This document shows positions 53,726 through 62,757 of a DNA stretch of 64,000 nt, piece by piece. The notes beneath the pieces were generated by a model. It was given only the letters and a program-made list of their open reading frames with translations, was not told the DNA's origin and searched no databases. The position numbers and the translations under genes were made by a program. This DNA is from Echinicola marina (lineage in GTDB: Bacteria > Bacteroidota > Bacteroidia > Cytophagales > Cyclobacteriaceae). The stretch is from NCBI RefSeq assembly GCF_020463795.1, contig NZ_CP080025.1:3841501-3905500 (forward strand), given 5' to 3'. The stretch's first letter is position 1, and each line of letters opens with the position of its first letter.

Positions 53726-54931
53726 ATGAAAAAAAGTGCCAATAAAAGTAGGAGAAAGTTCATCAATGGTCTTGGGAAAGCAGCCATATTCGGGGTTGCA
53801 ACGCCTGCTTCAGCCAGTTTTGAACTGTCCAAAAATGAAGCCATTCGGACTGAAAATTATTCAGCACCCTATCTTCAAAATTTGAAAGAAGATGGGGTAA
53901 GTATCATGTTTATCACCCAAGAGAATTCCTTGAGTTGGGTACAGTATGGTGAAGAAAGTTGTGATAAAAAGGCATTTACAAAGATAGATGGATTTATCCA
54001 GGCCAATAACCGTTTGAATAAAGTTCAACTGAAAGGCCTGAAGCCCAATACAAATTATCAGTACCGGGTTGTTTCCAAGCCATTGATCAAGTTTGAACCC
54101 TATGACCAACAATTTGGAGAGGAGATTCAAGGAGAAGTATATCATTTTAGCACTCCTGCAGCAACTGGTGAAGCTGTCTCATGTATTATCTTGAACGATA
54201 TTCATGACCGACCCTATTCATTTGGAGAATTGTTAGGATTGAACAAGGACTTTCATTATGATTTTGTTGCGCTGAACGGAGATATGTTTGATTACCAGTC
54301 AGACGAACAGCAGTTGATAGACCATCTGATAAGGCCATGTACAAGTTTGTTTGCCAGTGAAAAGCCCTTTATAATGATTAGGGGAAATCATGAAACGAGA
54401 GGAAGGTATGCGAGGCAATTTAAAGATTATTTTGATTACGAAGGAAATGAGTACTATTTTTCTTTCAGACAAGGACCTGTACATTTTATAGTTTTGGATT
54501 CAGGAGAGGATAAGGAAGATGATCATGAGGCTTATCATGGAATGGTTGATTTTGATGCTTTCAGAGAACAGCAGGCTGCATGGCTGGAAAATGAGTTGGA
54601 AAACAGTGCTTACAGCACCTGTAAATATAAAGTTGTCTTAATGCATATTCCTCCTTATCATTCTGGCGACTGGCATGGAACCACCCATTGCAGGGAGGTG
54701 TTTTCTCCCATTTTTGAAAAGCATCGGATCGATATGGTGATCTCAGGCCATACCCACCGTTATGGAATTCATAAGGCCAATGCCGAACATAATTATCCAA
54801 TCATTATAGGAGGTGGTCCTAAGACTGGTAGCAGGACTTTGATCCAGTTGGATGCCAATCTTGAAAGGTTGTATATCAAAATGCTCAACGATCAGGGAGA
54901 AGTGGTAGGGGAGAATGTGGTGAAGGGTTAG
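53726..54931 (+). CDS. Tat-exported metallophosphoesterase, purple-acid-phosphatase-like
   Basis: 401 residues with a probable twin-arginine signal (KSRRKFINGLGKAAIFG, then PASA). About 45-150 is a fibronectin-like N-terminal domain as in purple acid phosphatases (PYLQNLKEDGVSIMFITQ, LKGLKPNTNYQYRV). About 155-370 is the calcineurin-like metallophosphoesterase domain with metal-ligand motifs LNDIHD, LNGDMFDY, IRGNHETRG, LMHIPPYH and SGHTHRYG. Tat export fits a metal centre loaded before export. It probably releases phosphate from the product of the EEP enzyme encoded 5 bp upstream. It is the last gene of the locus. Confidence 0.9.
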   Translation: MKKSANKSRRKFINGLGKAAIFGVATPASASFELSKNEAIRTENYSAPYLQNLKEDGVSIMFITQENSLSWVQYGEESCDKKAFTKIDGFIQANNRLNKVQLKGLKPNTNYQYRVVSKPLIKFEPYDQQFGEEIQGEVYHFSTPAATGEAVSCIILNDIHDRPYSFGELLGLNKDFHYDFVALNGDMFDYQSDEQQLIDHLIRPCTSLFASEKPFIMIRGNHETRGRYARQFKDYFDYEGNEYYFSFRQGPVHFIVLDSGEDKEDDHEAYHGMVDFDAFREQQAAWLENELENSAYSTCKYKVVLMHIPPYHSGDWHGTTHCREVFSPIFEKHRIDMVISGHTHRYGIHKANAEHNYPIIIGGGPKTGSRTLIQLDANLERLYIKMLNDQGEVVGENVVKG

Positions 54932-55003
54932 CAGAAAAGGCTCCGGGAGGGGCTTCTGACCATTGGATGAATGCTTGGTTGAGCTGTCTGTTGTGGTAAG
55001 CTT

Positions 55004-56053
55004 CTAATGATGGATGTTATTTCTGTTTTTCTTTCTTAATGAAGAATCCCTGATGATAAGGTCTGCCTTTAAGGTGATTGTATTGGTATTTTGTAAAACA
55101 TCGTCTCCGGTTTCATTTAGTCGGGTAATCAGGTTTTTCATGGCTATTTCCCCCATTTCGTAGCCGGGGTAGTTGATAGTGGTGAGATTAGGGGCTATTA
55201 GCCTGGAGACGGTGTCATTATTAAAGCCCACCACGGCCATGTCCTTTGGGATTTTTACGCCAGCTTTTTTAAGTTGGATCAGGCAGCTTGCGGCACAGCT
55301 GTCATTGGATACAAAGAGCCCATCTGGTAAGGGATTCATAGAAAGGATTTTTCGGGAAATGTCTATACCTGCGGTTTCGTTCAGATCAGATATAATGATA
55401 TTATCCTCCTCGAAGGCTATGCCATTGTCCATCAAAGCATATTTATAGCCCTTTAGTCTGTCGGCATATACATTTATCTGAGGATTGCCCAAAACATGCA
55501 CAATGTTCTTGCAGCCTTGATCAATCAGATGTTTAACGGCATGATAAGCTGCTTTCGAATTGTCTATCATTACTCCGGTCATATTGCTTTCTTCTGCCAC
55601 GCGATCAAAGAAGATCACAGGGGTGCCCTTTTGGAGGAATGGTTTGAAATGGGCTATTTCTTTGGTGCTGCTGGCCAAGGACACCAGTAAGCCATCTACA
55701 CGGCTATTATACATCGATTTGGCATTGGACTTTTCTTTATCTTCAGATTCAAGGGACTGGCTAATGATCAGGTTGAAACCAGCTTCATTGGCCACTTTTT
55801 CCATTCCCGCAAGCACGGAAGATTGGAAGGGACTGTTGAGCCTAGGGACGATTACACCAATATTATGTGTGGATTTGCTACGGAGGTTGGAGGCGAAGAT
55901 ATTGGAACGATAGCCTAATTTATCTGCGGCCTCATAAATCTTTTTCTTGGTCTTTTCCTTTACTGCGGGGTGTTTGTTCAATGCCCTGCTCACAGTAGCA
56001 GGGGAGACCCCTGTTTCTTTGGCTATATCATAAATTGTTATTTCTTTGCTCAT
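55004..56053 (-). CDS. LacI-family transcriptional regulator
   Basis: 349 residues. An N-terminal helix-turn-helix (TIYDIAKETGVSPATVSRALN) and hinge helix (YRSNIFASNLRSK) precede a periplasmic-binding-protein-like ligand domain (IGVIVPRLNSPFQSSVLAGME, VDGLLVSLASS, LFVSNDSCAASCLIQLKKAG, VVGFNNDTVSRLIAPNLTTI). It is transcribed away from the GH115/glucuronate genes, and LacI-type palindromes lie in the shared intergenic region. It is therefore the likely regulator of that operon, responding to a glucuronate-derived ligand; the ligand is inferred. Confidence 0.93.
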   Translation of the reverse strand: MSKEITIYDIAKETGVSPATVSRALNKHPAVKEKTKKKIYEAADKLGYRSNIFASNLRSKSTHNIGVIVPRLNSPFQSSVLAGMEKVANEAGFNLIISQSLESEDKEKSNAKSMYNSRVDGLLVSLASSTKEIAHFKPFLQKGTPVIFFDRVAEESNMTGVMIDNSKAAYHAVKHLIDQGCKNIVHVLGNPQINVYADRLKGYKYALMDNGIAFEEDNIIISDLNETAGIDISRKILSMNPLPDGLFVSNDSCAASCLIQLKKAGVKIPKDMAVVGFNNDTVSRLIAPNLTTINYPGYEMGEIAMKNLITRLNETGDDVLQNTNTITLKADLIIRDSSLRKKNRNNIHH

Positions 56054-56225
56054 CTTAATTATGCCTTTGGTGAGTAGCCCTTCTCTTTTTTATTTCAGGT
56101 CTTTTTGCATTTTAATGATTACTAGATCAGACCGGTATTAAGTATTAAATAAGTGCCCAATGTCAAAGTTATTAAAGCCCTGTTTAGGCAGTACATTATC
56201 ATGGTATAAAATTAGCATATGATAA

Positions 56226-56239
56226 TGAAAACGGTTTCA
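56226..56239. promoter_or_regulatory. LacI-type operator in the divergent region
   Basis: TGAAAACGGTTTCA is a 14-bp palindrome with one mismatched symmetric pair, of the classic LacI-family operator form. It is 173 bp upstream of the regulator start and 430 bp upstream of GH115. It is a good candidate site for the regulator encoded at 55004. Confidence 0.6.
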
Positions 56240-56400
56240 TTTATTTCATAATATATTTAAATTTTTTAGTTAATACTATTTTATATGCACCTGCTTTTAG
56301 GGGATAGGTGAAGGGCTTGATTTGCTTATTAGAGCTGAAAATTGATCGTTTTAGCTTATTTGCAGATTAGAATATTTTTTGTTAATTCTTAAAATAAAAA

Positions 56401-56414
56401 TGAAACCGATTGCA
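56401..56414. promoter_or_regulatory. Second, weaker LacI-type operator
   Basis: TGAAACCGATTGCA shares the TGAAACCG half-site with the LacI consensus and with the site at 56226. It is 255 bp before the GH115 start and could allow looping between two sites. Confidence 0.45.
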
Positions 56415-56668
56415 TAAATTGAAATTTATTTTCAGGTTTGTAATGCTGGTATTGTGAGTGGAGATAGTGGGAAAAGCAGGATATCCCAATGGTGTATGCC
56501 CCATAAACCAGTATGCAGGATTGATGGAAAATGCTGAATATTGATTGTGAAGAGGAAGGTCCTGTAAATGCGAAAGAGCTTTGTTCTCCTGTAGAAAAGA
56601 TTAGAATAGTGGAAACAAATAAAGCCCATTTTGAGATCAATAGAAATGCCTAAAAATAAACCTGAACT

Positions 56669-59600
56669 ATGATTAGCATGAAATCCGTATGCAGTTTTTT
56701 GTTTCTTATCACTATCCTGTTTTTGTTGGTCGTGGAGAGGAGCTTTGCTTTTAAACAGCCACTTAAGGAAAGTCTTCTGACCTTTGAGGAGGCTAAGGTG
56801 CCCAAGGATGTTGTGTATGATAAGCAGGAAAGGGATTTGGCCATCCATAAATTTACCCTTGAAGAAAAGAAAAGTGTCTTGTTTGAAAAGAATGGTCATA
56901 GCTCCGTGTTACTTGATCCAGGAGAAAGTGAAGTGGTCCATGCGGCATTCGCTATGCTCCAAGGGGATATTAAAACTGTTTTTGATGCCCAACTTGACCT
57001 GACTTCTGAAATATTACAAAATACCAATGTGGTGGCAGGAACAGTCGGTAAAAGCTGGGTGATTTCAGCAATGGAAGAAAAGGGGCTTGTTGACCTTTCT
57101 TCCCTTAAAAGTCAGTGGGAGACCTATTTGATTAAAAATATAAATTGGAAGGGGAGACAGGTACTGGTAATTGCAGGAAGTGATAGCAGGGCGACCGCTT
57201 ATGGTTTGCTAGAATTATCCAGGATGGTGGGAGTTTCGCCTTGGGTATGGTGGGCAGATGTTGTTCCTGAAAAGAAAGAGATCTTTGAAATTCCTAAGGA
57301 GCTATTGGTACAAGATGCACCAAAGGTGAAGTTTAGGGGGATTTTTCTAAACGATGAAGACTGGGGATTGCAGCCTTGGGCAGCCAAGACCTTTGAGCCG
57401 GAGACAGGAGATATAGGCCCCAAAACCTATGAAAAAATCTTTCAGCTCCTGTTGCGATTGCGTGCCAATGCTATTTGGCCAGCCATGCATCCTTCAACCA
57501 AAGCTTTCTATTCCATAGATGGCAATAAGGAAATGGCTGCAAAGTACCAGATTTTTGTGGGGACTTCCCATGCAGAACCCATGTTGAGAAATAATGTAGG
57601 GGAATGGGACCATGATAGATATGGGGAGTACAATTATGCCAGTAATCGCGATATGGTAAAGGAATATTGGCAGGAGCGTATTGAAGAGCTGGATGATGAG
57701 GACCGCTATATAGTGACCCTTGGGATGCGTGGGATCCATGATTCCGGAATGCAGGGGGACTTTACTGCAGAGGAAAAAGTGGATATGCTGGAGACCATTA
57801 TCGGTGATCAAAGGAAAATGCTTCAGAATACCTTGAAAAAAAAGGTCACAGGGATACCACAGGCATTTGTTCCTTATAAGGAAGTTTTAGAAATATACAG
57901 TGAAGGTGCCAAGATCCCAGAAGATATCACACTTGTCTGGCCTGATGACAACCATGGCTATATCCGTCAGCTGTCCAATAACTATGAGCAGCAACGATCA
58001 GGTGGAGCAGGAGTCTATTACCATATTTCCTATTGGGGAAGACCTCATGATTTCTTATGGTTGGAATCCATTCCAGTAGCACTTATTTGGGAGGAGATGA
58101 ACAAGGCTTATCACAGCAATGCCAAGGACATCTGGATCGTAAATGTCGGTGATATTAAGCCCAATGAAATTGGAATGAACTTTTTTCTGGAAATGGCATG
58201 GGATCCAGACCAATTTTCAGCAGAAGATCTTAATAGTTATTATTCACGCTTTGCCGAAGAGCAATTTGGAAAAAGCTATTCGGGGGAAATTGGGGAAATA
58301 CTTGCCCGCTATTTCCAGTTGGGCTTTTCAAGGAAACCAGAACATATGGGATGGTCAACTATCTATCCTAATACACCCATACAAGATCCTGAGCTTTCCC
58401 TTTTTGATCAGGGCGATGAAGTGCAGCAGCGTTTAGATGCCTATATTCTGTTGGAAGAACAGGTAGCAACCTTACAAAAGAAATTACCTGAGCATTTAAA
58501 GGATGCATTTTATCAGTTGGTGGGTTATAAAGTATTAGGGGCGGCCAATATGAATAAAAAGCTGCTATACGCCTATAAGAGCCGTGCTTATGCCGAGCAA
58601 GGGCGGGCCAGTGCTCAAATCTATGCGGACAAGTCAAAGGAAGCATTTGAGCAAATTAAGGAAATTACCCAGCGCTATCATCAACAAAATGGCGGGAAGT
58701 GGTCTTATATGATGACTTATAATCCAAGGAAGCTTCCTGTTTATAGCATGCCTGAAACAGGCTCCATGACAAAACCTTCTAAAAAAGGAGGCGGAGGAAT
58801 CGTTCCTGAAGGCTTTTTCAGACCGATTGCTCCAGGTCAGGAAGTTACTTTGCCCAGCTTTATTTCCTCCACTGACCGGGAATATTTTATAGATGTTTTT
58901 AGCACGGGGCAGGAGGCCATTAGCTGGACAGCCCAATCCAACGATCCATGGATTAAAATTTCCGCCAAAGAAGGAGAAACATCTTCAGAAGAGCGCATAT
59001 GGGTTTCAGTGGACTGGTCACTTTTCCCTATGGGACAGGAAAGCAGCTCATTGATCAATATCAGTTTGGACGAGGAAAACTATTCCATTAAGGTACAAGC
59101 CAAGCAGTTGGATTTAAGGGATAGGCAGCAAGTATTTGTGGAAGATAATGGCATAGTTTCGATGGAGGTGGAGCATTTTAGTGAAGTACTTCCTACTGAA
59201 GGGGCTGAATGGAAACTGATACAGGGTTTAGGGAGACAAAGTGATGCAGTAGGCACTTTCCCTGTATCCTCTGGTTCACTGCTTGGCCGAGAAGAGCATG
59301 CTCCAGCTTTGAAGTATGAATTTATCAACGAATCTACTGGTGAGTTTACCCTGAGGATGCATTGTTTGCCGTCGCAGCCAATTAATGGGGATTATAGGCT
59401 CAGGTTTGCCGTAAGCATAGATGGTGGAAGTCCAATTCTTATGGATGCCTCGCTCCAGGAAGTGATGGATGAGCATAACCGTGAATGGAATAGCAATGTG
59501 CTTAGAGCTGTTAATTATGTGGAGACGGAGATCCATCTTCCATTTTCAGGGAAGCATAGTTTAAAAATCACCATGGTGGATCCAGGAGTGGTATTGGATA

Positions 59601-59674
59601 AAATAGAGCTTATCAAAGCAGGTCAGTCTTCAGGTTATTTTGGAGCAAGGGAAACAAAAATCAATAATAGATAA
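56669..59674 (+). CDS. GH115 xylan alpha-1,2-glucuronidase
   Basis: 1001 residues with a signal peptide (FLFLITILFLLVVERSFAF). After an N-terminal domain, the GH115 core is recognisable from VIAGSDSRATAYGLLELSRM, VSPWVWWADVVPEKK, FRGIFLNDEDWGLQPWAAKTF, RLRANAIWPAMHPSTKAFY, FVGTSHAEPMLRNN, LGMRGIHDSGM and VWPDDNHGYIRQL. The C-terminal GH115 domain carries EVEHFSEVLP-type beta-sandwich sequence to the end. The family removes (4-O-methyl-)glucuronic acid side chains from glucuronoxylan, including internal ones. It heads an operon with two glucuronate-pathway enzymes and a divergent LacI regulator, which supports this role strongly. Confidence 0.95.
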   Translation: MISMKSVCSFLFLITILFLLVVERSFAFKQPLKESLLTFEEAKVPKDVVYDKQERDLAIHKFTLEEKKSVLFEKNGHSSVLLDPGESEVVHAAFAMLQGDIKTVFDAQLDLTSEILQNTNVVAGTVGKSWVISAMEEKGLVDLSSLKSQWETYLIKNINWKGRQVLVIAGSDSRATAYGLLELSRMVGVSPWVWWADVVPEKKEIFEIPKELLVQDAPKVKFRGIFLNDEDWGLQPWAAKTFEPETGDIGPKTYEKIFQLLLRLRANAIWPAMHPSTKAFYSIDGNKEMAAKYQIFVGTSHAEPMLRNNVGEWDHDRYGEYNYASNRDMVKEYWQERIEELDDEDRYIVTLGMRGIHDSGMQGDFTAEEKVDMLETIIGDQRKMLQNTLKKKVTGIPQAFVPYKEVLEIYSEGAKIPEDITLVWPDDNHGYIRQLSNNYEQQRSGGAGVYYHISYWGRPHDFLWLESIPVALIWEEMNKAYHSNAKDIWIVNVGDIKPNEIGMNFFLEMAWDPDQFSAEDLNSYYSRFAEEQFGKSYSGEIGEILARYFQLGFSRKPEHMGWSTIYPNTPIQDPELSLFDQGDEVQQRLDAYILLEEQVATLQKKLPEHLKDAFYQLVGYKVLGAANMNKKLLYAYKSRAYAEQGRASAQIYADKSKEAFEQIKEITQRYHQQNGGKWSYMMTYNPRKLPVYSMPETGSMTKPSKKGGGGIVPEGFFRPIAPGQEVTLPSFISSTDREYFIDVFSTGQEAISWTAQSNDPWIKISAKEGETSSEERIWVSVDWSLFPMGQESSSLINISLDEENYSIKVQAKQLDLRDRQQVFVEDNGIVSMEVEHFSEVLPTEGAEWKLIQGLGRQSDAVGTFPVSSGSLLGREEHAPALKYEFINESTGEFTLRMHCLPSQPINGDYRLRFAVSIDGGSPILMDASLQEVMDEHNREWNSNVLRAVNYVETEIHLPFSGKHSLKITMVDPGVVLDKIELIKAGQSSGYFGARETKINNR

Positions 59675-59678
59675 ATCA

Positions 59679-60482
59679 ATGTTTGAAGTAGTAGATAAAG
59701 TCATCGTCATAACCGGGGGGACTGGCGTCTTGGGAAGTAATATCGCAAAATCTTTGCTTGAGGCAGGCGCGAAGGTAGTGATCCTCGGACGTAATCAAGA
59801 CAAGCTAAACAGTGTCCTTGACACCTTGGGCAAGCAGGGGGATCTGATTGGTTTTTCTTGTGATGTGTTGGACAAGAGCAGGCTTCATAAAGTCCGTGAC
59901 GCAGTAATACAAAAATGGGGATCTATTCAGGTGCTGATCAATGTGGCTGGGGGAAATATGGCGGAGGCCAATGTGAATGAGGACCAGACCGTCTTTGACA
60001 TTGATGTAGCTGAGCACAAAAAGGTAATAGACCTCAATTTAGATGGAACTATAGTTCCCAGTTTGGTTTTTGGGAAAGCTATAGCCGAAGGAGGGGAAGG
60101 GAGTATCATCAATATATCCTCCATGGCGACTTATTCTGCGATAAGTCGTGTAATGGGCTATTCGGCGGCCAAGACCGGAATCAATAACTTTACCCAATGG
60201 ATGGCCATGGAAATGGCATTGAAATTTGGAGAAAAAGTGAGGGTAAATGCGATTGCGCCTGGTTTTTTTATAGGAGAGCAAAATCGAAAAGTATTGATCC
60301 ATCCTGATGGTTCTTATACCGATCGCAGTAAGAAGGTATTGGCCCGAACGCCCATGAAGCGTTTTGGACATATCGATGAGTTAAATGGTGCCGTACAATT
60401 TTTGTGCTCCGAGGCAGCCTCCTTTATCACGGGCGTAATTCTTCCTGTAGATGGTGGTTTTAGTTCATTTAGTGGGGTTTAG
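59679..60482 (+). CDS. SDR-family oxidoreductase, probable D-mannonate oxidoreductase
   Basis: The ATG at 59679, 4 bp after the GH115 stop, is preferred to an in-frame ATG at 59640 that lies within GH115. The 267-residue product has a classical SDR Rossmann fold: VITGGTGVLGSNIA for NAD(P) binding, NVAGGN, the catalytic Ser in NISSMATYSAISRV, YSAAKTG with catalytic Tyr and Lys, and the C-terminal FITGVILPVDGGFSSFSGV. SDR proteins paired with uxuA commonly interconvert fructuronate and mannonate, replacing the unrelated UxuB. That specific reaction is taken from context. Confidence 0.85.
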   Translation: MFEVVDKVIVITGGTGVLGSNIAKSLLEAGAKVVILGRNQDKLNSVLDTLGKQGDLIGFSCDVLDKSRLHKVRDAVIQKWGSIQVLINVAGGNMAEANVNEDQTVFDIDVAEHKKVIDLNLDGTIVPSLVFGKAIAEGGEGSIINISSMATYSAISRVMGYSAAKTGINNFTQWMAMEMALKFGEKVRVNAIAPGFFIGEQNRKVLIHPDGSYTDRSKKVLARTPMKRFGHIDELNGAVQFLCSEAASFITGVILPVDGGFSSFSGV

Positions 60483-60802
60483 TAGAGGAAGTTTATTGGG
60501 CGAATACATTTTTACGCTAGGAAAATTGAGATGAGGAATCAGGCTAAGATAAGTGGTGTCAAATATTAAACCCGCATTATGCATTAGGAATCGTTATGAG
60601 AACTGAAACTACAAGAAAATCAGGCTGTTTGGAGATTGAATCATAGCATCGCTATGGTGAAATCGAAAACAGCAGCGAAGCGACTGATTTTAAAGTAGTT
60701 TCAGGTCGTAATAGATAGGCTAATGCATAATGCGGGTTAAAAAAGTAAAGTTAAAGAAGAACCAAAATATACGGTCTTAAAGACCATCAATGAATATATA
60801 AA
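60483..60802. other. Intergenic region containing repeat copy 2
   Basis: The 320 bp between the SDR and uxuA genes is largely occupied by the 176-bp palindromic element; the remaining 60 bp before uxuA show no clear signal. Confidence 0.5.
60566..60741. repeat. 176-bp near-palindromic repeat element, copy 2
   Basis: Outer arms TTAAACCCGCATTATGCATT and the reverse complement (AATGCATAATGCGGGTTAA) match almost perfectly. Inner stems are CTGAAACTAC with GTAGTTTCAG, AAAATCAG with CTGATTTT, GCTGTTT with AAAACAGC, and CATAGC-ATC-GCTATG at the tip. It has the same length as copy 1 at 14243. The CTGAAACTAC stem differs from copy 1 (CTGAAAATGC) with matching changes on the partner strand, so pairing is conserved. 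It separates the SDR and uxuA genes. Confidence 0.88.
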
Positions 60803-61969
60803 ATGGGATTGATTCAAACATGGAGATGGTACGGGCCAGAGGATCCCGTCACACTTAGTGATATCAGGCAAGCAGGGGCTTCAGGAGTCGTTACAGCCTT
60901 GCATCAAATTCCTCACGGGGATGTTTGGCCGCTTGAGTTGATTAAAGAAAGGAAAGCAATGATAGCCCAAGCAGGGCTGGAATGGTCAGTGGTGGAAAGC
61001 GTTCCTGTCCATGAGGCCATAAAAACCAGGAATGAGCATGCGGGTTTTTATTTGGAAAATTACCGTAAAACTTTGCGGAACCTTTCTTCCTGTGGCATCA
61101 AAACAGTTTGTTATAATTTTATGCCAGTCTTGGATTGGACACGGACAGACCTGAGGATTACTTTGGATAATGGTGCCAAAGCGCTGTATTTTGATTGGGT
61201 GGATTTGGCTGTTTTTGATACCAAAGTCTTGAAGCGAGCAGAAGCCAGTTCCTTTTATCAAGCTTCAGTTTTAAATCAGGTGGAAGAGCGCTATGAAAAG
61301 ATGTCCAAAGAGCGTTTAGAGGAACTTTCTGCTGTCATCCTAATGGGGGTACCCACAGAAGGTGGGGTCAGTTTAGAGGATTTAAAGCAGAGTATTGAAA
61401 TTTACAAGAAAATCGGAAAAGCTGGTTTGAGGGAAAACTTGGTGTATTTTCTGGAAAGTATAGCCGAGCTTTGTCTGGAAGAAGGAATACAGATGACCAT
61501 ACATCCAGATGATCCTCCTTTCCCAATATTGGGTTTGCCACGAATCGCTTCTTCCAAAGAAGATTTGGAATATATTCTAGCAGAAGTTGATCAGTCCTTT
61601 AATGGAATTTGCTTTTGTACCGGTTCTCTTGGTGCAGGAGGCCATAATGACTTAGTGGAAATTTTGAAGGCTGTAGGAGAAAGAGTGTATTTCGCCCATC
61701 TTAGGAATATCAAAAAGGATGCGATGGGCAATTTTTATGAATCCGACCATTTGGATGGAGATGTGGATATGCCAGCAATCATGACTTTATTGGTGACACT
61801 CAATAAAAAGAGGAAGCAAAGGATTCCCTTTAGGCCTGATCATGGTCATGAACTATTGGATGATATAGGAAAGGCTACCAATCCCGGCTATTCGGCAATA
61901 GGAAGGCTAAAAGGTTTAGCGGAATTAAGGGGATTGGAATTGGGGATCAACTGTACATTGAAGGATTAA
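60803..61969 (+). CDS. uxuA: Mannonate dehydratase
   Basis: 388 residues, normal for the family. The N terminus has TWRWYGPEDPVTLSDIRQAGA and VTALHQIPHGDVWP. The metal-binding and active-site motifs are IHPDDPPFPILGLPR, NGICFCTGSLGA, FAHLRNIKKD and FRPDHGHELLDD. The enzyme dehydrates D-mannonate to 2-keto-3-deoxygluconate. With GH115 and the SDR it completes the early part of glucuronate catabolism; kinase and aldolase for the product are not in the window. It is separated from the SDR gene by the palindromic element, so its expression may differ from the upstream genes. Confidence 0.95.
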   Translation: MGLIQTWRWYGPEDPVTLSDIRQAGASGVVTALHQIPHGDVWPLELIKERKAMIAQAGLEWSVVESVPVHEAIKTRNEHAGFYLENYRKTLRNLSSCGIKTVCYNFMPVLDWTRTDLRITLDNGAKALYFDWVDLAVFDTKVLKRAEASSFYQASVLNQVEERYEKMSKERLEELSAVILMGVPTEGGVSLEDLKQSIEIYKKIGKAGLRENLVYFLESIAELCLEEGIQMTIHPDDPPFPILGLPRIASSKEDLEYILAEVDQSFNGICFCTGSLGAGGHNDLVEILKAVGERVYFAHLRNIKKDAMGNFYESDHLDGDVDMPAIMTLLVTLNKKRKQRIPFRPDHGHELLDDIGKATNPGYSAIGRLKGLAELRGLELGINCTLKD

Positions 61970-62082
61970 TATTTGTGGTTTTAGGCCATTACCAATTGTA
62001 TCGTAGAAATTTGAAGAGTAAGCATATTTGGGTCGTTTCGATGGATCTGTTGGGGCAAAAACATGTGCAGGGAAATATAAGG

Positions 62083-62690
62083 TCAATCAAAATTTCTGTG
62101 GCAACTCTTAAAATGCTTCTTTTAAAAAAATCAGACCTATACTGTAGTCGTTCAATGCTGAATTAATTGAAATGTGGTAAAACATCTGTGTTGATCTATG
62201 TTTATCCGTGTATAAAAATTATTGACCACAGATAAAAATGATGCACACTGATATATGGTTATACGCTTGGTTTTAAAAGGTGTTTATCTGACTGCGTCTG
62301 TATGTTAGGTGCTTTTTGAATGACCTAAAGCAGGACATTGAAGGCTGTTAATCTTCAATTTTTCTGCATGATCCTCAATTTATTGGATCAATCAAAATTT
62401 CTGGTGGCAACTCTTAAAATGCTTCTTTTAAATAATTCAGACCTATACTGTAGTCGTTCAATGCTGAATTAATTGAAATGTGCTAAAACACCTGCGTTGA
62501 TCAATGTTTATCCGTGTATAAAAATTATTGACCACAGATAAAAATGATGCACACTGATATATGGTAATACACTTGGTTTTGAAAGGTGTTTATCTGACTG
62601 TATCTGTATGTTAGACGTCTTGTCAAATGACCTAAAGAAAGGAGTTGAAGACTGTTAATTCTCAATTTATCAGCATTTCTCAATGGGATT
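62083..62690. repeat. Tandem direct duplication, period about 305 bp
   Basis: Unit 1 starts TCAATCAAAATTTCTG at 62083 and unit 2 repeats it at 62388. Similarity continues through CTTAAAATGCTTCTTTTAAA, CAGACCTATACTGTAGTCGT, TTGACCACAGATAAAAATGA and TGACCTAAAG to about 62690. Each unit has an internal stem TTTATCCGTG with CACAGATAAA. No protein is encoded. It is an old duplication, since scattered differences have accumulated. Confidence 0.85.
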
Positions 62691-62726
62691 AAAAAATAAA
62701 ATCCCCATGGTAGGCATCGACCGGAT

Positions 62727-62757
62727 CAAATTCCTTTAAACATTTTAAAAGAATTTG
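62727..62757. other. AT-rich hairpin downstream of the duplication
   Basis: CAAATTCCTTTAAA and TTTAAAAGAATTTG pair at 13 of 14 positions around CAT. No T-run follows immediately. Function unknown. Confidence 0.45.

Larger units (their letters stand above)
56054..56668. other. Divergent regulatory region between lacI-type gene and GH115 gene
   Basis: 615 bp without a credible gene. It holds two LacI-type motifs (56226 and 56401) and AT-rich promoter-like DNA for both directions. Confidence 0.5.

Noticed and set aside
54932-55003. Possible terminator GGCTCC/GGGGCT after the metallophosphoesterase gene
   Set aside because: Pairing is poor and no T-run follows.
61975-62166. 63-codon open frame after uxuA
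   Set aside because: It lies mostly inside the 305-bp direct repeat; the second unit does not keep the same protein, and the composition is not protein-like.
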